A stretch of 64,000 nt of DNA from JAFDVL01 sp031409955 (GTDB taxonomy: Bacteria > Acidobacteriota > Blastocatellia > RBC074), in assembly GCA_031409955.1 (NCBI GenBank), contig JANNYF010000112.1, positions 1 to 64,000 on the forward strand. The letters are read 5' to 3'. The translations under genes were made by a program, and so were the position numbers. The notes under the pieces were generated by a model. It was not told the DNA's origin. It did no database searches and worked only from the letters and a program-made list of their open reading frames with translations. Positions 19,301 to 27,090 of this stretch are shown piece after piece (positions within the stretch are counted from its first letter, which is position 1; each line of letters starts with the position of its first letter).

Positions 19301-20463
19301 CGTCAGGCGAGATTCTGCTTTCGGTCAATGCCACGCCACGCGCCGAAAAATACGAATTGCAGTTTGCCGTCCGCGATACAGGTATTGGCATCCCGGCGGA
19401 CAAAGTGGGGCGCTTGTTCCAATCCTTCAGCCAAGCCGATTCGTCCACCACGCGCAAGTTTGGCGGCACGGGGTTAGGCCTGGCGATTAGCAAACAATTG
19501 TGCGAATTGATGGGCGGGAGAATGTGGATCGAAAGCGTGGAGGGAGTCGGGACAACGTTCTTCTTCACGATTATGACCGAAGCCATTGCGTTGCCCGATC
19601 CGACCGCGCTTGGCAAACCCAATGCGCAGCAATTTGCGGGCAAACGGGTGTTGATTGCCGAAGACAATCCGACGCATCAAAAAATCTTTCAGCAGATGGT
19701 CGCGTCATGGGGCTGCCAAACTGTGCTGACCAGTTCCGGGGTCGAAGCGTTGGACGTGTTGCGCCAGGGCGAACAATTCGACGCCGCGCTGGTTGATGTG
19801 CGCATGCCGGGAATGGATGGCCTCACGCTGGCGCGGACGATGTACCAAACGGCTGAGACACGCACGCTGCCAGTGGTCATTGCGTCGGGCATCGGACGGC
19901 AAAACATCAGCGCGCTACAAAAAGAAATCCATTTGGCGGCGTGGCTGAACAAACCGATCAAAGCCGCTTCGTTGTACAACGCACTGGCCGGCGCGTGGGC
20001 GCACTCTTCGCTTTCACACGAACCGACACCCGAACCAGCGCAACCCGCGCCGCGCCCGCAGCATACGCTCAGCGTTCTGCTGGCCGAAGACAATGTGGTC
20101 AATCAAAAGGTCGCTGTGCGGCAATTGGAAAAGCTCGGCTACCGCGCCGATGTTGTCGCCAATGGCATAGAGTTGTTGGCGTCACTGCGGCGACAGGCCT
20201 ACGACATTGTGCTGACCGACATTCAAATGCCAGAGATGGACGGCCTGGAAGCAGCCCGCATCATTTGTCAGGAATGGGAGCTGGAACAACGTCCGTACCT
20301 GATTGCGATGACGGCGAACGCGATGAAAGAAGACCGCGACGAATGTTTGGCGGCGGGGCTGAATGATTATGTGTCAAAGCCGGTGCGGATGACTGAGTTA
20401 CAAGCAGCGCTGGAACGTGGGGCGCAACATAAAGCACAACAGCAAACGGCAGCGGTAAGTTGA
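16387..20463 (+). CDS. Hybrid sensor histidine kinase with Reg_prop propeller and two receiver domains
   Basis: A 1358-residue one-protein signalling system. It has a signal peptide (to about residue 30), then about 14 Reg_prop repeats (LWIGTxxGLxR) to near residue 600 forming periplasmic propellers, then a Y_Y_Y domain (LPPGEYQFKVIACN) and a transmembrane helix near 765-785. HisKA follows with H849 in SHEIRTPMN, and HATPase with NAVKF, DTGIGIP and GGTGLGLAISK. Two receivers have D1137 (VDVRMPGMDG) and D1278 (TDIQMPEMDG). There is no HPt domain or DNA-binding output, so the phosphate must pass to another protein. Family members often sense glycans or envelope ligands. The RBS is poor; an alternative ATG is at 16399. 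Confidence 0.93.
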   Translation: MSLFMNQSVWRKSLYTAFVLASLLLSTAIGQSNSSPLLNNDAPQFVRDVWTEQQGLPSNSIQKFLKTSDGYLWIGTQEGLARFDGVNFTRWTERQQYANRNLTVIALCESRDGSIWFGTKGGLNRWKDGAITNFTEPDGLLSEYIQDVREDLRGVLWIATNKGLCSYSNGQFKTHSLGLEKLNSEENEANTLLTRRDGSLWIGTKQGVLSLKEERLTSLTTKDGLLSDDITTLYEDHLGNLWIGSKGGINKYSHGQLTSYTTADGLLSNDVRGITEDTIGRLWVATWNGVNYLMNGQWYSYSMQDGLPANEVWDIHADAEGSIWIGTDTDGLARLRPARINLLLTQEQLLGHRTSALYQARDGSQWIGLGDDRGLGHLKDGNLTIYTTQHGLPDNTIISLHEAKDGSLWIGTRLGLGRLRDGRFAAWKKMNALRGDWLLDDHILSITEDRQGGMWFGTGYGLTYFKDEQFKTYLMSDGLPHNNIRAVLCARDGSLWAATYRGGLSRFQNGRFTNYTTAQGLSVNYLHTLYEDKEGTLWIGTNGGGLNQLRNGRITAFTTAQGLTDDQVLQILDDDHGWLWVASLRGIARYTKKQFEEFAQGKIKTLTPIFSGVPEGLPSGGITGGAQPIGVKSPDGKLWFSSGKGLVWLNARQFTTNTLIPPVFIEQLVVDKKELRPAANLILAPGSRDLEFHFSCLSMLVPANVKFKYKLIGFDQDWVDAGTRRTAYYTNLPPGEYQFKVIACNNDGGWNTSGATLDLQLRPRFYQTSWFYWCAAILLIALSLGGYKWRVRQLVLSEKLLTERVEQRTVELQHEIGERKLVEIELQRAKDSAEQASRAKSEFLANMSHEIRTPMNAVIGMTSLLLDTPLETEQREFIETVRSSGETLLTLINDILDFSKIESRKLDIEHHPFDLRSCIEDALDLFVLKVAEKQLDLAADIPPAVPQTVLGDVTRLRQIIVNLVSNAVKFTASGEILLSVNATPRAEKYELQFAVRDTGIGIPADKVGRLFQSFSQADSSTTRKFGGTGLGLAISKQLCELMGGRMWIESVEGVGTTFFFTIMTEAIALPDPTALGKPNAQQFAGKRVLIAEDNPTHQKIFQQMVASWGCQTVLTSSGVEALDVLRQGEQFDAALVDVRMPGMDGLTLARTMYQTAETRTLPVVIASGIGRQNISALQKEIHLAAWLNKPIKAASLYNALAGAWAHSSLSHEPTPEPAQPAPRPQHTLSVLLAEDNVVNQKVAVRQLEKLGYRADVVANGIELLASLRRQAYDIVLTDIQMPEMDGLEAARIICQEWELEQRPYLIAMTANAMKEDRDECLAAGLNDYVSKPVRMTELQAALERGAQHKAQQQTAAVS

Positions 20464-20492
20464 CGCCCCATCGCCTCTCGGAGGCCACGATC

Positions 20493-20585
20493 ATGCAAGC
20501 GTTGCATAAATTTAATTCGGAACAGACTGGCAAAGTGCTTGTGCGCTCCGAAGAGCAAATGCGGCTAATCTTGATATTTTGGTAA
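20493..20585 (+). CDS. Possible 30-residue small ORF
   Basis: An ATG at 20493 is preceded by GGAGG at an 8-nt gap and opens a 30-codon frame (MQALHKFNSEQTGKV..., ending ILIFW). No family is recognised. It could be a small protein, a leader, or the broken start of a lost gene between the kinase and the toxin-antitoxin pair. The rest of 20464-20687 shows nothing else. Confidence 0.22.
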   Translation: MQALHKFNSEQTGKVLVRSEEQMRLILIFW

Positions 20586-20687
20586 CTAGAAATGCTAAAT
20601 ACTCTGCGGTGCGAATGAGTTGCCAAAGAAAAAAAATCGTAAGCTGATTGTTACGCCCTATACATTGTTCGGCAATTTTTTTGCGGC

Positions 20688-20716
20688 TTGACAGTTAATC
20701 TAGCAGGGGATATACA
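20688..20716 (+). promoter_or_regulatory. Near-consensus sigma-70 promoter of the mazEF-like pair
   Basis: TTGACA (20688-20693), 17 bp, TATACA (20711-20716). ATATACATAGGCTATACG around the -10 has repeated TATAC words that could bind the antitoxin. AAGGAG follows 8 nt before the ATG at 20750. Confidence 0.8.
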
Positions 20717-20749
20717 TAGGCTATACGAGATTACTTTAAGGAGTAAAAC

Positions 20750-20992
20750 ATGGTCACAAAAGTACAAAAATGGGGGAATAGTCAGGGCTTGAGACTTGCC
20801 AAGCACCTGCTCGATAATGCACGAATTGCCATCGGAGATGACGTCGAAGTTACTGCGGGCGAAGATCAGATTACGATTAAAAAGGTAGCCAAGCCGAAAT
20901 TTAATTTAGCGGAAATGGTGGCTCAAATGCCTCCCAGCTACAAAGCCAGAGAAGAATCGTTTGGGAAACCTGTCGGACGGGAGGAATGGTAA
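20750..20992 (+). CDS. AbrB/MazE-family antitoxin
   Basis: An 80-residue protein. The N-terminal SpoVT/AbrB swapped-hairpin DNA-binding domain (KVQKWGNSQGLRLAKHLLDNARIAIGDDVEV) is typical of MazE, with the WGNSQGLRL core intact. The C-terminal tail, AEMVAQMPPSYKAREE, is the flexible toxin-binding part. Its stop TAA is directly followed by the toxin ATG. It is expected to neutralise the downstream MazF-type RNase and repress the operon through the TATAC-rich promoter. RBS AAGGAG is strong. Lower GC than the flanking kinase gene suggests horizontal gain. Confidence 0.9.
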   Translation: MVTKVQKWGNSQGLRLAKHLLDNARIAIGDDVEVTAGEDQITIKKVAKPKFNLAEMVAQMPPSYKAREESFGKPVGREEW

Positions 20993-21331
20993 ATGCCGCC
21001 TAAATATATACCTAAGAAAGGGGATTTCATCACGCTGTCGTTTGATCCGCAATCGGGACACGAGCAGAAAGGACGACGTCCGGCATTGGTTATCAGTAAT
21101 GACTTATTTAATCAACATACAGGGCTGGCTATAGTTTGCCCCATTACAAATACAAACAGGCAAATTCCATTTCATCTACCAATTCCTTCTTCCACGTCGC
21201 TCACAGGGTTCGTAATGGTGGAACAAGTGAAATCAATTGACTATCACAGCCGGAACGCCAAGTTTGTAGGAAAAGCCCCTCAGCAACTACTCAGCGATGT
21301 AGTAAGTGTCCATAACGTTTGTATTAACTGA
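20993..21331 (+). CDS. MazF/PemK-family endoribonuclease toxin
   Basis: A 112-residue toxin of the MazF/ChpB fold. KKGDFITLSFDPQSGHEQKGRRPALVIS carries the conserved E-x-x-x-R-R-P-x-L-V core (R of the active site), followed by VCPITNTNR and the VMVEQVKSIDY strand with the second catalytic region. Members cleave single-stranded mRNA at short sequences and stop growth. It begins immediately after the antitoxin stop, with its GGGAGG RBS inside the antitoxin gene, so translation is probably coupled. The C-terminus (VVSVHNVCIN) is slightly short, but all core motifs are present. Confidence 0.9.
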   Translation: MPPKYIPKKGDFITLSFDPQSGHEQKGRRPALVISNDLFNQHTGLAIVCPITNTNRQIPFHLPIPSSTSLTGFVMVEQVKSIDYHSRNAKFVGKAPQQLLSDVVSVHNVCIN

Positions 21332-21400
21332 TGAGAGAAGAAGTGCAGTAATCGAACAGATGCGTTTCGTCTTACCTTCAACGCCAAATAGAACAACGTG

Positions 21401-22024
21401 ATGAGTGAAAACGACTACCAACAACTTATCGAACGCATGCTGGAAAATGACGCCACCAGCCCGATGATTTCAAGTGAGACAGGCGTGAAAGCAGCTAAGA
21501 AGGCCGGCAAACTGGCAACGCAGGAAGAAATAGAATGGGCTGTGGCGGGAGGGCTTGCCATGCACTTTTATGGCAGCCCACGCATGACAAAAGATGTTGA
21601 TATCATTGCCTCCAATAACTTATCACTGACCTCACAACATCCGCTGACATTTGGGGGCAGTAGTTATACTTTGAAAATTGGCAAGTATAACGTCCAGATT
21701 GATTGGATTGTCCGAAGCGATGGCTACCGTGAGTTATATCGTAAGGCCTTGAAAGAAGCGATTGGCTTGCCGAATGGCTTACGGGTTGTCACACCGGAGT
21801 GGCTGGTCATCCTGAAATTCAATGCCGGGCGGCAAAAAGACCTGGATGATATTGTCTTTCTGCTGAAACAAAAAAAACTGGTGGATCGCCCTACTGTGAA
21901 GCAAAAAGTAATCGAAATGGCGGGTGAATGGGCCTGGCTGACAATGCTTTCGGGTTTCCGCCGCTTATGTGATTTAGCGGATGGCAACACGAAAGAGCCT
22001 GGCAAATACGATGACGAAAATTAG
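21401..22024 (+). CDS. Nucleotidyltransferase-fold protein (AbiEii/MNT-like)
   Basis: A 207-residue protein. The central motif AVAGGLAMHFYGSPRMTKDVDII has the G-G-x-A-x8-R-x-T-x-D-h-D arrangement of minimal nucleotidyltransferases such as AbiEii toxins and related UGPase-like proteins; QIDWIV adds a further acidic strand residue. The N-terminal 40 residues are helical (YQQLIERML...), the C-terminus helical too. It follows mazEF by about 70 bp on the same strand and could be an accessory passenger of the same insertion. Enzymatic role (nucleotidyl transfer to RNA or protein) is a family guess. The ATG is used; a GTG one codon earlier is possible. Confidence 0.7.
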   Translation: MSENDYQQLIERMLENDATSPMISSETGVKAAKKAGKLATQEEIEWAVAGGLAMHFYGSPRMTKDVDIIASNNLSLTSQHPLTFGGSSYTLKIGKYNVQIDWIVRSDGYRELYRKALKEAIGLPNGLRVVTPEWLVILKFNAGRQKDLDDIVFLLKQKKLVDRPTVKQKVIEMAGEWAWLTMLSGFRRLCDLADGNTKEPGKYDDEN

Positions 22025-22082
22025 TCGCCTCAAACGACACCGCGCCTAACGTGTCGTTCTAAAGACTCGTCCCGCCTATTGT

Positions 22083-23198
22083 TTATTTCGCAAACAATTC
22101 CTTAAAAAATCCCACCGCACGGTCATCGCCGCTTTGTCCTAACCAGAAGATCGCCTGCTTGCGCACGGGCAAGCTTGGATGCGTTTTGGCGACGCGCAGG
22201 AGCAGCGGAATCGCTTCGTCTTTCTGTCGTTGACTAATGGCAAAGAGCGCTTGTTTTTGCACTTCGGTGTCGCCATCGGGTTTCTCAATCACATCGCCTA
22301 AAAATTTCAGACTGCGCTCGCCTGCTTTTTGTCCGAGCCAGAACATAGCCTGCTTTTTCAGCTCGCGCTCCGGCTCATTGCTGGCGATGTTGATGAGGAA
22401 GTCCACCGCCGCGTCTTTGTTGTCGTTGATCGAAGTGGCAAAGAGAATCTGCCGCTTCAATTCGCGCGGTGTGACCTGGGCATACAAGGTTTGCAGCGTG
22501 GGCAAGGCGGCGCGGTCTTTGCTGATGCCGATGCCGAAGGCCGCCTGTTTGCGCACTTCGATGAGTTCCTGTTCGTCGCGGACAAAGTTGGCCAGAAACT
22601 CGCGCTCGCCTTCCGTGTGACCGAGCCAGAAGATGGCGGTTTTGCGGACGCGTTCGGGATTCGATTTGTTCGCCAAGCCCTTCAAAATTGAGCCGACGCT
22701 TTTGTCGTCGTGCATCGCAAGCGCCATCGTGGCGCGCTCTTTTTGCTTATCCTCGGTTTGCGAATCCACCAGACTTTTCAGCCAGGTCAGACTTTCTTCG
22801 TTGTTCGCGCGACCGAGCCAGAACACGGGATAGCCGCTGTATTCGCGCTTGCGATCCAGATTGTAGACTTCAATCCGCGTGATCGCCGCCGCGTCGTACA
22901 GCAGAAACACGGCGAGGTTGCGCGTTTCGGAATTCGAGCCAACACTGACGCCATTCACCCAAATCGAATTGCCGGTATTGATGCCATCCGTATCGGTCGT
23001 CACGTTGGGGCGCACGTCGAACGAATAAGCGACCCAATAGCGTGTGCCGCGCGCTTGCCCCTGCCGCGTCGCCGCGTCTAATTTGGCTTTGAGGGTTGCG
23101 CCTTCGATGGTAATGAATGAGGTGGTCGGCGTTTGCGAATTCACGGCGTTGACGACAAGCATCGTGATGGCGATAACCAATGGAATTAAGGCTTTCAT
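22083..23198 (-). CDS. Secreted HEAT-repeat protein
   Basis: A 371-residue exported protein: signal peptide MKALIPLVIAITMLVVNAVNSQ, a ~100-residue beta-rich domain (YWVAYSFDVRPNV...NSIWVNG), then six or so HEAT/PBS-lyase-type repeats of about 30 residues with the recurring core RKQAhFWLGQ. HEAT solenoids usually hold partner proteins. ATG 23198 was chosen for GGGAGA at 6 nt and the signal peptide. It is the last gene of the sigma/anti-sigma run and shares its terminal repeat layout (WLGQSGDDRAVGFFKEL) with the gene upstream. The role is presumably in the envelope, perhaps as an effector of that sigma factor. Confidence 0.82.
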   Translation of the reverse strand: MKALIPLVIAITMLVVNAVNSQTPTTSFITIEGATLKAKLDAATRQGQARGTRYWVAYSFDVRPNVTTDTDGINTGNSIWVNGVSVGSNSETRNLAVFLLYDAAAITRIEVYNLDRKREYSGYPVFWLGRANNEESLTWLKSLVDSQTEDKQKERATMALAMHDDKSVGSILKGLANKSNPERVRKTAIFWLGHTEGEREFLANFVRDEQELIEVRKQAAFGIGISKDRAALPTLQTLYAQVTPRELKRQILFATSINDNKDAAVDFLINIASNEPERELKKQAMFWLGQKAGERSLKFLGDVIEKPDGDTEVQKQALFAISQRQKDEAIPLLLRVAKTHPSLPVRKQAIFWLGQSGDDRAVGFFKELFAK

Positions 23199-23297
23199 GG
23201 CATTCTCCCAAAATATAAACAGATACACGACGACCTGGAAGAGTTGACCTCAGCTATCAGTTCTCAGGTTGTCAGGTGATGAATTTACTTAATTTTT

Positions 23298-23520
23298 CAG
23301 CCCGATTCATCGGGCTTTCCGCAGCAGCGGCGAGTAGGCCAGCCGTTGGACGGCTGGTACAGGCCGGAACGATTTCTCTAGCCCGTTTGAACGGGCTTAC
23401 TGTCGTGGCTTAAACCAATCAGGGAAGGACGTTAAAACGCCCTGTCCCCCGGTTCGCTAGTCGTGACCAGCCGTCCAACGGCTGGCCTATATGCCCTGCG
23501 GGGAAGCCCGATAAATCGGG
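23298..23520. repeat. Nested palindrome cluster
   Basis: Five short palindromes in a row: AGCCCGAT...ATCGGGCT, CCAGCCGTTGGACGGCTGG, AGCCCGTTTGAACGGGCT, then inverted second copies of the second and first. The outer units are mirror images of about 65 bp each, so the whole can fold into a large cruciform. It occupies the 335-bp gap between the two HEAT genes; no gene or promoter is evident in it. Confidence 0.8.
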
Positions 23521-23533
23521 CTGGCTAGTGAAT

Positions 23534-25276
23534 TTACTTGAGCAATTCTTCCAAAAACTTCACGGCTTCGGGATCGCGGCTTTGTCCCAGGTACGAGACG
23601 GCTCTGGTGCGCATTTTAATGGACGAATCGTTCTTCGCCACTTGGATCAATTTTTGCAAGGCTTCTTTTGACTTCGATTGACTAAAGGCAAACAGGAATT
23701 GGCTCTTCATCGCTTCGTCGCTTTCAGAGTCGTACATTTGCAAGAGCGCTTTCGCGGCTTTTTCGCGGCCTTTGCTGCGCGCTTCGCTATCACTGGCGCG
23801 CCATTCAGCCGGGCTGGTTGTGAGTACTTTTTGTCCCGCTACTGCCGCCATCGGAGCCAAAAAGCGCGTGCCATCGCTGGCGATTTGTGACAGCGAAAAG
23901 AGGATTTGTTTGCGAACTTTCAGGCTTTTGTCGGATTGGTACAGCTTGACCAATTCATCAATAAAGCTCTCGTCGGCGCGATCATCCAACCATTGAATCG
24001 CTTGCGACCGCGCGTCTTCGTTGCTGCTGGAACGCGCGACCTCCAATAGTTTCTGGCGGGCTTTGGCATTGGAGCTACGTGATAAAGCGTAGATCGCGTG
24101 CTTCTTGATTTCGGGATCAGCGTCGGTGTCGTAAATCGAAATCAAGCGATCAATCGAAGCGTCATCCTTGCGTTCACCCAAGTAATACATCGCATCGCGG
24201 CGAATGACGAGAGACTTGGCATTCAAGGCCAAACTGCCAATCGAATCTTTGGCCTTTTGATTGCGATGATTGGCCAAGGCGCGCAGCGCCGTTTTGGCGA
24301 CTTCGGGATCATCCGATTTAGTGGCTAAATCCAGCAACAGATCAAACACCTTGTCATCTTCGACATTGCTGAGCGAATAAATCGCCGAGCGGCGCAATTT
24401 GGGATCGGCTTGGTTGCGCGCTAAATCCAGCAACAATGCCGTGCTGTTCGGCCCGCGATATTGCCCCAGCAAGCGCACTGCCACGTCTTTCAAGCCTTTG
24501 CTCGCTTTGGAATCGTTCTTGAGCATTTCGCCAATGTACGGCAATGCGCGTTCGGGATTCGATTGCATCAGGCTTTGCAATGCGATGGCTTTGATTTCGT
24601 CTTTCTCGTCCATTGCATTCGCACCGGTTTGTCCGGGGATCGTCACCGCATAATGATTGTCGCCACTGATCGCCACTGACGGGAAGCCAATAGACGGCAC
24701 GGTGAATTCAAAATTGCGGCCATCTGCGGACACGACCATTGGCGCACTAGCAGGGCGCGGCGCGGGGGCCTGGTCTGGTGAACCAGGTGCGGCAGAGCCG
24801 ACCGACCGGCTGGGACGCGGGGACTGCGCGGCGCTCATCACTTGATTCACATAGGCGACATTGCCGAGCGCGGGCGCGATTTCCAAACGCAACGCTTTGG
24901 CATCTGACACCCAGCTTGATTTTGGATAATTGTTCTCAAGTTGCACTAACAATTGTTCCGCTTCGGAATAATGCCGCTGCTTCTTTTGTGTGAACGCGAG
25001 CCAGTAAATCGCAGCATCTGCCTGATTGTGTTTCGGGTAATCGCGCAGGAAATCGCGGAACTGTTTTTCGGCCTGCTCCCACCTTTCGTCTTCGATTAAA
25101 TCGCGCCCGACACGAAAGGTTTTCAGCGCCTTATCGGAAGCATTCGTGCCTTGGACAAAGCGATTGAGTTTCGTGAGATCAGACGATGCAAATTGCGCGA
25201 CGCTGGACGTGACAGCGAGAGCTGCCAACGCAAGAAAGGCAACAAGGGTAGAGGTAAAATGATTTCGGTGAAGCAT
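23534..25276 (-). CDS. Secreted TPR- and HEAT-repeat protein
   Basis: A 580-residue exported protein. Signal peptide MLHRNHFTSTLVAFLALAALAVTSSVA. A TPR/YbgF-like tract follows (residues ~55-130: EDERWEQAEKQFRDFLRDYPKHNQADAAIYWLA), then a proline/alanine-rich linker, then about ten HEAT repeats with cores such as RRDAMYYLGERKDDASIDRLI and KKHAIYALSRS. The TPR part resembles the modules of outer-membrane assembly and cell-division coordinators. It lies 25 bp downstream of the anti-sigma gene and is probably co-transcribed. Likely a periplasmic scaffold; no enzymatic motif is seen. Confidence 0.85.
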   Translation of the reverse strand: MLHRNHFTSTLVAFLALAALAVTSSVAQFASSDLTKLNRFVQGTNASDKALKTFRVGRDLIEDERWEQAEKQFRDFLRDYPKHNQADAAIYWLAFTQKKQRHYSEAEQLLVQLENNYPKSSWVSDAKALRLEIAPALGNVAYVNQVMSAAQSPRPSRSVGSAAPGSPDQAPAPRPASAPMVVSADGRNFEFTVPSIGFPSVAISGDNHYAVTIPGQTGANAMDEKDEIKAIALQSLMQSNPERALPYIGEMLKNDSKASKGLKDVAVRLLGQYRGPNSTALLLDLARNQADPKLRRSAIYSLSNVEDDKVFDLLLDLATKSDDPEVAKTALRALANHRNQKAKDSIGSLALNAKSLVIRRDAMYYLGERKDDASIDRLISIYDTDADPEIKKHAIYALSRSSNAKARQKLLEVARSSSNEDARSQAIQWLDDRADESFIDELVKLYQSDKSLKVRKQILFSLSQIASDGTRFLAPMAAVAGQKVLTTSPAEWRASDSEARSKGREKAAKALLQMYDSESDEAMKSQFLFAFSQSKSKEALQKLIQVAKNDSSIKMRTRAVSYLGQSRDPEAVKFLEELLK

Positions 25277-25301
25277 AAAGATTATCCTTTGTAATTTGAA
25301 G

Positions 25302-26213
25302 TTACTCGACCGACGCCGCTACTGACATGGGCATCGCGTAAAGTTGTAATTTCGCTACGATTTCTTGTTTTTGCATTCGCTCTTTGATGGGCGTCACATC
25401 GTCCGTCGTCGGACGGTTGGGCAAATTGGCAATGTCGAGCAACAGCGGTTCCAGGTTGCTCAAAACTTCTTCCATTGGCCAATCGCCGCGTGATTCGGCT
25501 TCGCGCCGCATGATAATGGAGGCGTACAGTAAATGGCGCGCCCGCTTCTTCTCATACGTCAAATCGAAGGCGGCATTGTCCGTCACAGGCGCATTGCGAA
25601 AGGCGCGGAGCAGCATTTGGGTACGCTCGAAATGTTTCGTCACTGCCGGATTCTCAAACGAGTCCGCCACGTTCATAGCCAAAATCGGATTCGGGTCAGC
25701 AAGCATGTACGGCTTTTTGTCCGGCGGACGTGATGGCTCTTTGCGTTCGGGCTTAGTCGGCTTGTCGGTGCGCCGTTTCTTCGGATTGTACTTGGGCGAT
25801 TCCTGATCAGGGTCTACTGTGCGCGGGCCAGGTTTGGCATCCAGCGCGATCTGATCCGGCATCGCATCCGATGATTGTGGCGCGCGCGAATTGCCCAGAA
25901 CGGCGAACAATAAAAGAACTAACCCAACCGTTGCCGGAACCAGCCAGCCGAACCGCCACGCGAAGCGGGGCCAACGTTTTGGCGCAGCATCCTGAGCCAG
26001 CTTGACGCGCAAATCCGCTTCATAACCCGCCCAATAATTTTCTTCCGGCATCATCGCTTCGGCGGCTTGATCGAAGGAATGCAACGCGCAGCGCAGCGCG
26101 TGATACTGCTCGTAGCAATGTTGGCAATCGCCAATCTGCGTCATGCGATTGGTGGACGCCTTATCGAAGAGCCAATCCGTCATTTGCAATTGTGTTTTGC
26201 GGCAATCATGCAT
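25302..26213 (-). CDS. Membrane anti-sigma-factor-like protein
   Basis: A 303-residue single-pass protein. The N-terminus has HDC at 2-4 and DCQHC at 29-33, a zf-HC2-like Cys/His arrangement expected in ECF anti-sigma factors. A transmembrane helix lies near 88-107 (LVPATVGLVLLLFAVLG), followed by a charged proline/lysine-rich linker (residues ~150-185) and a helical periplasmic domain. It is the next gene downstream of the ECF sigma factor on the same strand. It probably binds that sigma factor at the membrane and releases it on an envelope signal. The metal site is not canonical in spacing, so the assignment rests partly on context. Confidence 0.72.
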   Translation of the reverse strand: MHDCRKTQLQMTDWLFDKASTNRMTQIGDCQHCYEQYHALRCALHSFDQAAEAMMPEENYWAGYEADLRVKLAQDAAPKRWPRFAWRFGWLVPATVGLVLLLFAVLGNSRAPQSSDAMPDQIALDAKPGPRTVDPDQESPKYNPKKRRTDKPTKPERKEPSRPPDKKPYMLADPNPILAMNVADSFENPAVTKHFERTQMLLRAFRNAPVTDNAAFDLTYEKKRARHLLYASIIMRREAESRGDWPMEEVLSNLEPLLLDIANLPNRPTTDDVTPIKERMQKQEIVAKLQLYAMPMSVAASVE

Positions 26214-26234
26214 ATTGGAACCTTGCTAAATTCC

Positions 26235-26330
26235 GGGACAGAGTTCAGTCGGTTGTGCTTTGTTTCAGCAGCAGACTGAAGTCTGTCCCACGTGTTAGTT
26301 CTCAGGAGGACCCATTTCTTGGGAACTAAC
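26235..26330. repeat. Two adjacent inverted repeats between sigma and anti-sigma genes
   Basis: Arms 26235-26250 and 26274-26289 (GGGACAGA...TCTGTCCC) match at 15 of 16 positions. A second hairpin, GTTAGTTCTC (26294-26303) with GGGAACTAAC (26321-26330), overlaps the sigma-factor stop codon. The second could attenuate transcription into the anti-sigma gene. Confidence 0.65.
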
Positions 26331-26931
26331 AATTTGCGCCACGACGCTCTGGGAATTCGCCTAACGAAACCACGGGAACTTCGTCCGCCGTTGTCGTTTT
26401 GATCCCCAGTTGCTCGCGTAACTTGGTCACGGTGCGGAACAACGCTTTTTTGATTGTGCCGACTGACACACCACAGGACGAAGCGATTTCGTCATACGTC
26501 ATTCCTTCCCGATGCTTGAGTAAAAAGATCAATCGTTCGCGCGGCGTCAATCCATCCAGCGCGTGCAAGACCTGTTCGACTAACAATTGGTCGTGCAAGC
26601 CGCGTTCGATGTAATGCGGCAACTCAATATCTTCCAGCGAAACGCGGTCGCGTTTGCCAATGCCCCAGAAATGCACGCGTTGTTGATTCATAAGCGTGTT
26701 GATGGCAATTTGCCGGAGCCACGTATAAAAGCTCGCGTCGCCCCGAAAGCTTGCCAGCGCGCGATAAGCTTTCAACCAAACTTCCTGTGACAAATCTTCG
26801 GCATCCATTGGGTTTCGCGTGTATTGCAACGCCAGAGAATAGACGCGCCGTTGGTACGCACGGGTCAATGTGCAAAACGCTTCTCGATCTCCTTGTTGTG
26901 CGCGTTGTATCAGTTCTTGTTCGCTACTCAC
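26326..26931 (-). CDS. ECF-type RNA polymerase sigma factor
   Basis: A 201-residue sigma-70-family factor. Region 2 includes QRAQQGDREAFCTLTRAYQRRVYSLAL and DAEDLSQEVWLKAYRALASF (2.2-2.4), then TWLRQIAINT. Region 4 is LTPRERLIFLLKHREGMTYDEIASSCGVSVGTIKKALFR, with the helix-turn-helix. GTG at 26931 was chosen as start because AAAGGTGG lies 7 nt upstream and the protein then begins just before region 2; another GTG at 26970 would add 13 residues. It heads the minus-strand run anti-sigma, TPR-HEAT, HEAT. It likely drives its own operon in response to an envelope cue. Confidence 0.92.
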   Translation of the reverse strand: MSSEQELIQRAQQGDREAFCTLTRAYQRRVYSLALQYTRNPMDAEDLSQEVWLKAYRALASFRGDASFYTWLRQIAINTLMNQQRVHFWGIGKRDRVSLEDIELPHYIERGLHDQLLVEQVLHALDGLTPRERLIFLLKHREGMTYDEIASSCGVSVGTIKKALFRTVTKLREQLGIKTTTADEVPVVSLGEFPERRGANC

Positions 26932-27090
26932 TGGTGAACCACCTTTGTGATGTGTCGGTAGGATAGACACGGCGGATGAAATTTGGTTGGCATGGGGGAA
27001 GTATTTTTTTTCAGAAGCAGCCGAGAGGGAGACAAGGAGAAGCGCTGCACCCTATCGCCCAAGGAGATTAAGCTAAAGCTCGGCGACACA

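Noticed and set aside
20464..20687. Terminator for the hybrid kinase gene
   Set aside because: CCTCTCGGAGG near 20474 is a short palindrome but lacks a T-run, so it is not supported as a terminator.
23256..23520. CRISPR array
   Set aside because: The repeats are inverted palindromes of unequal spacing, with no regular direct repeat/spacer pattern and no cas gene in the window.
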